DNA from: Flavobacteriales bacterium UBA4474
GTDB taxonomy: Bacteria > Bacteroidota > Bacteroidia > Flavobacteriales_D > Sanyastnellaceae
DNA length: 15,928 bases
Assembly: GCA_002389295.1 (NCBI GenBank)
Contig: DGOE01000069.1
Coordinates: forward strand, 1 to 15,928
Direction: 5' to 3'
Shown one piece after another: positions 1 to 6,038 of the stretch. The position numbers and the translations under genes are program-made. A model generated the notes under the pieces. The model saw only the letters and a list, made by a program, of their open reading frames with translations. It did not search any database and was not told the origin of the DNA. Position 1 is the first letter of the stretch, and each line of letters opens with the position of its first letter.

Positions 1-1
1 A

Positions 2-520
2 TTGGCCCTGGAAGCCCATCCCGCCTGGGCGGCGCATTCAGTCACCGTGGGAAACGGAGACAACCTCGCCCCAAGGGGCATGTTTCGCGCACTGTTTGCG
101 CACCCCGCGGCACTCCCCGCCTTTCATCCCAATCACCTCGGACTGCCCAAAAAACGAATCCGGGCCTTTGCGGTCATCCATACCGATGAAGTCGGCCGAT
201 TTGAAGCGATCACCGAAAAACCCTCAGTGGCTGAAATGGCAGAAGCCCAATGGACAGATGGCCAGTTCAGGGTCAGCATGAACTATTTCAGGATGCCCTG
301 TGAGCAGCTGCTCCAAGCGGTCAAGACCGTGCCCGAGCACCCGGTGAGAAAGGAGCGTGAACTGCCCGTTGCCATCTCGCGTTGGGCCCGCATGGAAGGC
401 GGCAAAATGAAAGCCCTGCCCATGGCGGGTTCCTTTTTGGACCTCACCCATCCCGAGGACATCGTCAAAGCAGGAGAGATCATAGACAGTGGTGGATTTG
501 CACTGAAGGAGAGAACTTGA
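2..520 (+). CDS. Sugar-phosphate nucleotidyltransferase, C-terminal part (5' end outside the window)
   Basis: The reading frame is open from the first complete codon to TGA at 518-520, so only the last ~172 residues are visible and the true start lies upstream. The visible part resembles the second half of the NTP-transferase fold that joins an NTP to a sugar-1-phosphate. It has an AFAVIHTDEVGRFEAITEKP segment (the sheet edge ending in the conserved E-K-P), then a VSMNYFRM segment, then HPVRKERELPVAI and a late LDLTHPEDI segment. That order is familiar from Bacteroidota nucleotidyltransferases annotated as glucose-1-phosphate thymidylyl- or uridylyltransferase-like. The N-terminal GxGTRL signature would lie outside the window, so which nucleotide and sugar are used cannot be told. 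A 25-bp gap separates it from the next gene on the same strand; no terminator is evident there. Family is fairly sure, substrate unknown. Confidence 0.8.
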   Translation: MALEAHPAWAAHSVTVGNGDNLAPRGMFRALFAHPAALPAFHPNHLGLPKKRIRAFAVIHTDEVGRFEAITEKPSVAEMAEAQWTDGQFRVSMNYFRMPCEQLLQAVKTVPEHPVRKERELPVAISRWARMEGGKMKALPMAGSFLDLTHPEDIVKAGEIIDSGGFALKERT

Positions 521-545
521 ACCACCTGAAAATTGTTGCCAAACC

Positions 546-1229
546 ATGACCAAATCAACATTCCCCCACTTGTGGGTGTGCGCGCTGCTGATGTTGACCG
601 CGCTCACCGCAAGCGAGCGCACGCACGCGCAATGTGACTCGTTGGATTTCAACCTGCTCTGTGAAGATGGCGACATGGTCAACGATGCCATTTTCTCTTG
701 TGGGTTCAGCTGCATTTTTGCCGGCGACCTGGCCACTTGTTTTTCGGATTGCATTGCCGCCGGCATCCCCACCATGAGCACGGGGTGCGTAGGGTGTTTT
801 GCAGAACAAAGCACTTGCGCTCAAGAAAACTGCTTCTTGGTCTGCGGATTTGGCAGCACTGCAGATTGCGAAGCCTGTGTGCTGGCCAATTGCCAGGCGC
901 AATTCGAATCTTGTGCAGGCATCGTGGATGCCGACGGGGATGGCGAAGACGTGATTTGCGATTGTGACGATGCCGACGCCGCGACATATCCGGGTGCGCC
1001 AGGCACTTCTTCCGGGCTGGACAACAACTGTGACGGCGTCATCAGCGCAGACGAGCTCGCCTGTTTGCTGGACCTGACAGGCGATCTCCTTGTCTCAGTA
1101 TCGGACGTCTTGGTGGTGTTGTCTGAATTTGGCTGTCTTGTCGGTTGCGCGGCAGACATCACAGGTGACGGTGCCGTGACGGTATCAGACGTACTCGAGC
1201 TGCTCGGTGGTTTCGGAGACAACTGTTGA
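546..1229 (+). CDS. Secreted cysteine-rich protein with MopE-like metal-binding motif and dockerin-like repeats
   Basis: This is a 227-residue protein with a signal peptide (residues 1-28, hydrophobic core LWVCALLMLTALTA, probable cleavage after THA). Residues 30-125 are cysteine-rich, with CxxC and CxxxC spacings and 15 cysteines. Residues 128-166 carry a DADGDG...DCDDADAATYPGAPG...DNNCDG pattern, which matches the 'putative metal-binding' (MopE-type) motif of extracellular proteins. Two similar C-terminal blocks follow, D-x-T-G-D-x-x-V-x-V-S-D-V-L, at 176-189 and 204-217. These look like dockerin-type calcium-binding loops, a C-terminal ending common in secreted Bacteroidota proteins. The mature part has 22 cysteines and is very acidic, so a disulfide-rich, calcium-binding extracellular protein is likely. 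Function is not recognisable. The gene ends 1 bp before the stop codon of the opposing dehydrogenase gene. Confidence 0.85.
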   Translation: MTKSTFPHLWVCALLMLTALTASERTHAQCDSLDFNLLCEDGDMVNDAIFSCGFSCIFAGDLATCFSDCIAAGIPTMSTGCVGCFAEQSTCAQENCFLVCGFGSTADCEACVLANCQAQFESCAGIVDADGDGEDVICDCDDADAATYPGAPGTSSGLDNNCDGVISADELACLLDLTGDLLVSVSDVLVVLSEFGCLVGCAADITGDGAVTVSDVLELLGGFGDNC

Positions 1230-1230
1230 A

Positions 1231-2400
1231 TCAGGATAAAAACCCGCGGCCTTCACGCGCTCGGGAACGCAACAATGGACTGCAGCGGTAACGGCCTTCA
1301 CCATATTCTGCGTGGAGCCGATCGAGGGTTTCCACACAGCGGTCCAAACCAACTTCTTCGCCCCAAGCCAAGAGCCCTTTGGGGTAATTGACGCCACCTT
1401 GCATGGCGTTGTCTACGTCCTCAGCGGATGCCACACCCCAAAACACGGCGTCGGCGGCCTCATTGATCAGCATGACCAGGATGCGCCAGAGAATGTCCTG
1501 CCCCAGGTCCTTATCCATGCGCGGTGCAGCCGCTTCCACACCCTCGCCATAAGCGTGCCAACCCTTGCCTGATTTCCTGCCCAGCCAGCCCGCATCCACG
1601 TTGCGCTTTTGGGCAAAAGACGGGGTGTAGCGGGGGTCGAAATGAAAAGCAGTCCACACGCTTTCTGTCACGGCGTAATTGACATCATTGCCAATCAAAT
1701 CCATCAGCGCGAAAGGCCCCATCCGAAAGCCACCGAGGGCGGTCATGGCCCAGTCGATGGTGGCCACATCGGCCACGCCCTCTTCGAGAATGCGAATTGC
1801 CTCGCCATAAAATGGCCGGGCCACCCGGTTTACAATGAAACCGGGGGTGTCCTTGGCCAACGCTGGCTGTTTGCCCCATTGGCGCATCAAAGCGGACATC
1901 TCCTCATCAAGGCCTGAACGCGTTTGCAATGCAGGCACCACCTCCACCAAAGGCAGCAGGGGAGCCGGGTTGAAAAAATGCAAGCCAATGAAACGATCGG
2001 GGTGCTGCAAACCGGCCGCCAACGCCGTGATCGAGAGCGAGGAAGTATTGGAGGCCAGGACCGATTCCGGGGTGACCACCGCTTCGAGCGATGCAAACAA
2101 CTCCTTCTTGACCTCTTCACGTTCCACGATGGCTTCCACCACAAGGCCGCAGGGCCCCAAGTCTTCCACAGTGGACACCGTGGAAATGCGGCCCAGCAGC
2201 GCGGCAGCATCTTCAGAACGGATGCGGCCCTTGGTCACAGACCTGTCCTGAATGTGCCGCAAGAAGGCCATGGCCTCGTCCAAAACGCCAGCATCGCGGT
2301 CGTACAAGCGCACCGCATGACCGGCCGTGGCCGCGACTTGAGCAATGCCCCGCCCCATGGCGCCCGCACCTGCCACACCGATGATCATCATGTCTTTCAT
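1231..2400 (-). CDS. 3-hydroxyacyl-CoA dehydrogenase
   Basis: This 389-residue enzyme oxidises L-3-hydroxyacyl-CoA to 3-ketoacyl-CoA with NAD+, in fatty acid or phenylacetate/butanoate-type oxidation. The N-terminal Rossmann motif GVAGAGAMGRGIAQ is at residues 8-21. The catalytic residues line up with the known family: S120 in the SNTSS stretch, H141 in GLHFFNPAP, E153 in LVEVV and N191 in DTPGFIVNR; the spacings equal those in human HADH. Two C-terminal dimerisation domains follow, at about 186-285 and 300-389. This two-domain layout explains the length compared with ~280-residue single-domain forms. An in-frame ATG 129 bp upstream would place the start inside the divergent gene. I chose 2400 because the family begins just before the Rossmann strand and because a TTCCTTTG box lies 8 nt upstream. 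No partner beta-oxidation genes are visible. Confidence 0.93.
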   Translation of the reverse strand: MKDMMIIGVAGAGAMGRGIAQVAATAGHAVRLYDRDAGVLDEAMAFLRHIQDRSVTKGRIRSEDAAALLGRISTVSTVEDLGPCGLVVEAIVEREEVKKELFASLEAVVTPESVLASNTSSLSITALAAGLQHPDRFIGLHFFNPAPLLPLVEVVPALQTRSGLDEEMSALMRQWGKQPALAKDTPGFIVNRVARPFYGEAIRILEEGVADVATIDWAMTALGGFRMGPFALMDLIGNDVNYAVTESVWTAFHFDPRYTPSFAQKRNVDAGWLGRKSGKGWHAYGEGVEAAAPRMDKDLGQDILWRILVMLINEAADAVFWGVASAEDVDNAMQGGVNYPKGLLAWGEEVGLDRCVETLDRLHAEYGEGRYRCSPLLRSRAREGRGFLS

Positions 2401-2408
2401 GTCAAAGA

Positions 2409-2416
2409 CAAAGGAA
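2409..2416 (-). promoter_or_regulatory. Candidate -7 box for the 3-hydroxyacyl-CoA dehydrogenase gene
   Basis: On the minus strand this reads TTCCTTTG, one mismatch from the Bacteroidota -7 consensus TAnnTTTG, and ends 8 nt before the chosen ATG at 2400. The identical octamer sits before the acyltransferase gene at 4250. No -33 TTG is found at the usual spacing, so support is weak. Confidence 0.3.
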
Positions 2417-2497
2417 AGGTGAACGGAAACGAATGGAACAGGGCGCAGGCGAGGTTTTCCCGAACACAACTGTTTCATTGCTGCAGATTCACTTGCC

Positions 2498-2890
2498 ATG
2501 CACAGATGCCTGTCCTGTAAAGGGCGCATGCCAAACGCTGCAGCCCAGACATACCAAGGAGATTTCTGCTCGGAATTCTGCTTTTCAACCTACCCTGGCA
2601 ATGCCAAAAGGTTGCAGTCAATGTCGCCTGCCCACTATCAACCGGCCCCGCCCAGGCACGACGTGGACCGGATATTGGAAAGAAACTGCGACATCCTCAA
2701 AGCCTTCAGGGATTGGCGCACGGCCTCGCCCACCATGGCCGACATCGGCTCCTTGCAATGGCTCAGCGACAAGGGGTTCGACTTTGATTTCTACACCCGG
2801 GTGCACCAGCGGGGGGATGGCCGCACTGAAGTGTGGTGCTATGAGGTCGGATTCAGCTTGGAGCGGGACGGGAGCGTGGAGCCCTTGTGA
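2498..2890 (+). CDS. Small putative zinc-binding protein (hypothetical)
   Basis: This is a 130-residue hypothetical protein. Residues 4-28 form a likely zinc site, C4-x2-C7-x16-C24-x3-C28; the second half, YQGDFCSEFC, resembles treble-clef zinc fingers with a 'YCSxxC' knuckle. The remaining ~90 residues (MADIGSLQWLSDKGFDFDFYTRVHQRGDGRTEVWCYEVGF and similar) look like a small alpha/beta domain I do not recognise. There is no signal peptide, so it is probably cytoplasmic. It is divergent from the dehydrogenase gene across 97 bp and ends 5 bp from the opposing helicase gene's stop codon. Coding potential is supported by the cysteine pattern and by fitting exactly between two well-supported genes without overlap. 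No function is proposed. Confidence 0.75.
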   Translation: MHRCLSCKGRMPNAAAQTYQGDFCSEFCFSTYPGNAKRLQSMSPAHYQPAPPRHDVDRILERNCDILKAFRDWRTASPTMADIGSLQWLSDKGFDFDFYTRVHQRGDGRTEVWCYEVGFSLERDGSVEPL

Positions 2891-2895
2891 GGGGC

Positions 2896-4197
2896 CTAAC
2901 CCTTTCGCCGGGATTTTCCCGAGCCGCTGTGGCGCTTGCCACCCTTGCCGCCCCCAGGCTTGCGTTTCTTTTCGTGAAACGCCCCCTTGAAGGTGGGGTC
3001 TGCCTTGCGCTTTTCGCGGTCAATGGCGCGCGCCATGGCTTGTGCTTCCCACGATGGCGTCGGTGCCTCACTGACATTTGAAGGCAAGTCTTCAAAAGAA
3101 ATCCTTTGCCCAATCAGCGCTTCTACCCGTTCCAGGGCTGGCTTTTCGCTGGGATCGACGAGGGTGACCGCCTGGCCACTGCGCTTGGCGCGGCCCGTTC
3201 TGCCGATGCGGTGAATGTAATCGTGGGGATCGCGGGGCACGGTGACATTGATGACAAGGTCCAACTGCGGCACGTCTATGCCTCGGCTGGCGACATCGGT
3301 TGCCACGAGATAGCGGATGTCACCTGCCTTGAACAGCTCCATGGCGTGGATGCGGCTGTTTTGCCCTTTGTTGGCATGCAGTGTGCGCACAGCAGGCGTG
3401 ACGTCCTCTGCTATCCGCTGTCCGATGCGCTCGGCTTGGTCTTTTTCCCTGACAAAGAGCAGGGCCTGTTGGGGGATGTCCTCCCTGTTGAGGAACACAG
3501 CCAGGAGGTTCAGCTTGGTGCCAAAATTGGGGGCGCGGAAGCCCGATTGGACCACCGTTTCCACCGGTGTCGATTGCGGGGCGGCTTCCACGCGCGTGGG
3601 CCACAACAGAAACTCGCCAGCCATTTCTTCGGTCTTGGCGGGGTAAGTGGCCGAAAACAAGAGGTTTTGTCTTTTGCGGGGCAGAATTTCCAGCAACTTC
3701 CGGAGCTGCGGCATAAACCCAAGGTCCATCATGCGGTCCGCCTCGTCGAGCACCAAGTGGGTCATCTCTTTGGTGGTAAATCCATGACGGAGATACAGTT
3801 CCATGAACCTTCCCGGGGTGGCCACGACCAAGTCGCAGCCCGCTTCCAGCCGCTCTTGCTGGGCGCGGTGACCCACGCCACCATAGACGACCTGAACGCG
3901 CAGGTCTGTTCGCGCAGCCAGCCTGCCGGCGACATCGGCAATTTGAAGGGCCAATTCCTTGGAAGGGGTGAGGATGACACAACGCGGTCCCTTGCCTTGC
4001 GCATGGGAAAGCATCGCCATCACGGGCAAAAGAAACGCCAACGTCTTGCCCGTGCCTGTCTGCGCGATGCCGATCACGTCTTGACCAGCCCGAATGCGGG
4101 GAATGGCCTTGCGCTGTATTTCCGTAGGTTCGGAAATGCCCATGGCATCCAGCGCGTCGAGGTACTGTCGGGTCACCTTCAGGTCGGCAAACGTCAT
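2896..4197 (-). CDS. DEAD-box ATP-dependent RNA helicase (RhlE-like)
   Basis: This is a 433-residue cytoplasmic RNA helicase that remodels RNA duplexes and RNPs, for example in ribosome assembly, mRNA decay or cold adaptation. All motifs are in order: Q motif (EPTEIQ, Q28), motif I AQTGTGKT at 45-52, Ia PSKELA at 78-83, Ib TPGR at 127-130, II DEAD at 151-154, III SAT at 182-184, V ATDVASRGID at 299-308 and VI HRIGRTGRA at 329-337. Motif Ia departs from the usual PTRELA. The last ~30 residues are a lysine-, arginine- and glycine-rich tail typical of RhlE-type helicases and likely to bind RNA. The start at 4197 gives the normal N terminus (F-A-D-L, then the Q motif) and is 67 bp from the divergent acyltransferase start. 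It could associate with PNPase, as some DEAD-box proteins do, but nothing here shows that. Confidence 0.95.
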   Translation of the reverse strand: MTFADLKVTRQYLDALDAMGISEPTEIQRKAIPRIRAGQDVIGIAQTGTGKTLAFLLPVMAMLSHAQGKGPRCVILTPSKELALQIADVAGRLAARTDLRVQVVYGGVGHRAQQERLEAGCDLVVATPGRFMELYLRHGFTTKEMTHLVLDEADRMMDLGFMPQLRKLLEILPRKRQNLLFSATYPAKTEEMAGEFLLWPTRVEAAPQSTPVETVVQSGFRAPNFGTKLNLLAVFLNREDIPQQALLFVREKDQAERIGQRIAEDVTPAVRTLHANKGQNSRIHAMELFKAGDIRYLVATDVASRGIDVPQLDLVINVTVPRDPHDYIHRIGRTGRAKRSGQAVTLVDPSEKPALERVEALIGQRISFEDLPSNVSEAPTPSWEAQAMARAIDREKRKADPTFKGAFHEKKRKPGGGKGGKRHSGSGKSRRKG

Positions 4198-4201
4198 GGT
4201 G

Positions 4202-4209
4202 CAAGATTA
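4202..4209 (-). promoter_or_regulatory. Candidate -7 box for the helicase gene
   Basis: On the minus strand this reads TAATCTTG, one mismatch from TAnnTTTG, and lies 4 nt upstream of the helicase ATG. If used, the transcript would begin at or within a few bases of the start codon (leaderless). No clear -33 TTG is found at the expected spacing. Confidence 0.35.
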
Positions 4210-4228
4210 ACCCATGGAGGCGGGGGGA

Positions 4229-4257
4229 TTGAGGTTGTGCGTCTTTGCTTTCCTTTG
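4229..4257 (+). promoter_or_regulatory. Candidate promoter of the acyltransferase gene
   Basis: TTG at 4229-4231, an 18-bp spacer, then TTCCTTTG at 4250-4257 (one mismatch from the Bacteroidota -7 consensus). It ends 7 nt before the ATG at 4265, which both supports that start and suggests a leaderless transcript. The 67-bp region between the helicase and acyltransferase starts would therefore hold two back-to-back promoters. Confidence 0.4.
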
Positions 4258-4264
4258 CCCCCCG

Positions 4265-5284
4265 ATGGCCAGCCACAAAAAATTCTCCCTGGAGGACGGT
4301 GCGATGAGCAGCGTCCAGAAATTCCTGAGTGAAAAAGGACTGGACTTGCCTCTTGAACCTTCTGACATACAAGAAGACTGGAGTCTTCCTTTTATGCGCT
4401 GGGTGGTGCAGCACACCACTTCCGGCATGGAGTGTCAGTTTCAAGAAGACGATCCGCCGGGCATCCGGATCAGCACCCACAGGGACATTGTGTGTGACCC
4501 GGCCCTGTACAACCTGGCGAGGGTGGAAGCGGGCAGGCCGACAACCCACATCGTTCTGGGCAGCAACTTGGCCCGATTGGACTGGGTGAAGGCGCTCATG
4601 CAGGCCAACAAGGCCATTTTTATCGACCGCTCACTGGCTGGGCGCGCGGCCATGAGCCAGCAACTCAAATTGAGCCGCCACATCGCCGACATTATCCAGG
4701 GTGGGGGGCACGTTTGGATCGCCCAGGCGCCTGGACGAACCAAAGACGGCATAGACCAAACACACCATGGGTTGCTGCGCATGCTGGCCTTGGCTTGGGG
4801 CGGCGAGGAGCAAGGGCCAGCTGCATTAAAAGGCCTGCTGAGGCCCTTGGTGATCCGCTATGATGTCAATCCATGCGATGGGCTGCTCATCCGAGAAAAG
4901 GTCACAGGGGAGAAGACCAAGCGGGATGACGAGATCAGCATGCGGACCGGACTGGAAGGGTGGAAGGGCAAAGTGCGCATCGCCGAGGCCCCGACTGTAT
5001 CCACAGACGTTTCGGGCGACCGCGACGGCTGGCTGCAATTGGCCGCTGCAGTTGACAAATCCATCTTGACCCTCGGCGTCTCTGGCCAATGGGCGGCATC
5101 CGCTGCTTCAGCCATCCAAACAGGGAATTGGACACCGCTGCCCGACAACATGCACCACCGTGCAGAGCAAGTCATCCAACAGCTCAGCACCCACTTGGGG
5201 GATATGGACAGGGAAACCCTCATGCGCCACCTCTGCGAGGTCTACCGGGAAGGCGCTCCGAAAGTGGCGCTCACACAGAATTGA
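4265..5284 (+). CDS. 1-acyl-sn-glycerol-3-phosphate acyltransferase-like protein
   Basis: This is a 339-residue member of the PlsC/PlsB-type acyltransferase superfamily, in the Bacteroidota subgroup. Block I is STHRDIVCDPA at residues 70-80. Block III is the VWIAQAPGRTKDG region at 150-162. Block IV is LRPLVIRYDVNPCD at 192-205, followed by the KRDDE...MRTGLEGWKGKV stretch typical of this subgroup. The expected role is acylation of (lyso)phosphatidate in membrane lipid synthesis. Two substitutions are notable: block I normally reads S-N-H-R-D-I, here S-T-H, and block III normally reads R-E-G-R, here A-P-G-R, so the conserved glutamate is a proline (P156). The start is uncertain: ATG 4265 follows a -7-like box; ATG 4304 follows a GGAGG at 4291 but would trim the N terminus; ATG 4214 adds residues that look non-coding. 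The 3' end overlaps the opposing trmH-like gene by 14 bp. Confidence 0.85.
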   Translation: MASHKKFSLEDGAMSSVQKFLSEKGLDLPLEPSDIQEDWSLPFMRWVVQHTTSGMECQFQEDDPPGIRISTHRDIVCDPALYNLARVEAGRPTTHIVLGSNLARLDWVKALMQANKAIFIDRSLAGRAAMSQQLKLSRHIADIIQGGGHVWIAQAPGRTKDGIDQTHHGLLRMLALAWGGEEQGPAALKGLLRPLVIRYDVNPCDGLLIREKVTGEKTKRDDEISMRTGLEGWKGKVRIAEAPTVSTDVSGDRDGWLQLAAAVDKSILTLGVSGQWAASAASAIQTGNWTPLPDNMHHRAEQVIQQLSTHLGDMDRETLMRHLCEVYREGAPKVALTQN

Positions 5285-6038
5285 CGCGCTTCAAGCCATC
5301 CCTGGCGGCCATCACAATTCCGGCCGCCATGGCGGCGTTTAAGGATTCAGACAGACCGGTACCCGGAATGTGGACACATCCAGAACATGCCTCCTTGACT
5401 GCCGGAGAAAGCCCATGGCTCTCACTTCCCACCACCGCTACACCCCAGTCGTCGGATTCAAATCCGCTGCTCCAAAGGGCGTCGCCATCGAGATCCAGCC
5501 CGCGGATTTGCACGCCTTTTTGTCCCAATTCCGTGAGCACACCGGCCAAATCAACAGACCAGATGGCCACCCGGAAAATGGCCCCCATGGTCGCTTGTAC
5601 GACTTTGGGATTGAAGGGGTCTACTGTGTCTTCGGAGACCCAGATGCCGGGAATGCCAAACCAATCCGCCGTGCGGACAATGGCCCCCAAATTTCCGGGG
5701 TCAGACACCCCGTCCAGCGCCACCGTAAAAGGAGGCACGTCCTCCAAGCTTTGCGAAAAGTCAGGCAGGGCAGTGTCCGGGATGCCCATCACAGCCAACA
5801 CGCCCGGGGCGGTGCGCATGGCGCTCATGCGTTCCATGTCTTTGGTCGACACGCGTTCGCTTCCCCATTCATCGGGGACACCTGCATCGGCAGTGGAATA
5901 CAAGCCGTGCACCTGCCAACCGCTGCGCAGCGCTTCACTGACGCCTTTCACCCCTTCAATGGTGAACTTGCGTTCCAACTTCCGTGATTTGCGGTTCCTC
6001 AAGTCCCGCACGGCCAGAATCTCGTTCTTAGTAGGCAT
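5271..6038 (-). CDS. TrmH/SpoU-family RNA 2'-O-methyltransferase
   Basis: This 255-residue SPOUT-class enzyme would transfer a methyl group from S-adenosylmethionine to a ribose 2'-OH in rRNA or tRNA. Residues 1-90 form the N-terminal RNA-binding substrate domain (KNEILAVRDLRNRKSRK...FTIEGVKGV, an L30e-like start common to this family). The C-terminal knotted SPOUT domain has motif 1 DPGNLGAIVRTADWFG (113-128, with catalytic-type N116 and R122), motif 2 VVGSESHGL (202-210, E206) and motif 3 IPGTGLSESLNAAMAAGI (224-241). The target nucleotide cannot be read from sequence. The start at 6038 gives the family's usual N terminus, and its ATG shares the palindrome CATG (6036-6039) with the start codon of the divergent Omp85 gene. 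The 3' end overlaps the acyltransferase gene by 14 bp. Confidence 0.93.
   Translation of the reverse strand: MPTKNEILAVRDLRNRKSRKLERKFTIEGVKGVSEALRSGWQVHGLYSTADAGVPDEWGSERVSTKDMERMSAMRTAPGVLAVMGIPDTALPDFSQSLEDVPPFTVALDGVSDPGNLGAIVRTADWFGIPGIWVSEDTVDPFNPKVVQATMGAIFRVAIWSVDLAGVLTELGQKGVQIRGLDLDGDALWSSGFESDDWGVAVVGSESHGLSPAVKEACSGCVHIPGTGLSESLNAAMAAGIVMAARDGLKRVNSV

Noticed and set aside
2401..2529. N-terminal extension of the 3-hydroxyacyl-CoA dehydrogenase (43 codons)
   Set aside because: It overlaps the divergent small gene and precedes the Rossmann strand by far more than the family norm.
4214..4264. Earlier ATG for the acyltransferase
   Set aside because: The 17 added residues do not look like part of the family, and the candidate promoter (4229-4257) would lie inside the coding sequence.
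3106..4332. A 408-codon open frame on the plus strand across the helicase gene
   Set aside because: It is the complement of an intact DEAD-box helicase in G+C-rich DNA; its translation is histidine- and glycine-rich with no domain, so it is a shadow frame.
3320..4549. A 409-codon minus-strand frame overlapping the helicase and acyltransferase genes
   Set aside because: It runs in a different frame from the real helicase, with a composition typical of an off-frame translation and no recognisable motif.
5089..6036. 316 further in-frame codons upstream of the Omp85 start
   Set aside because: This stretch is antisense to the well-supported TrmH-type gene, overlaps the acyltransferase gene and resembles no protein; the signal peptide begins at 6037.
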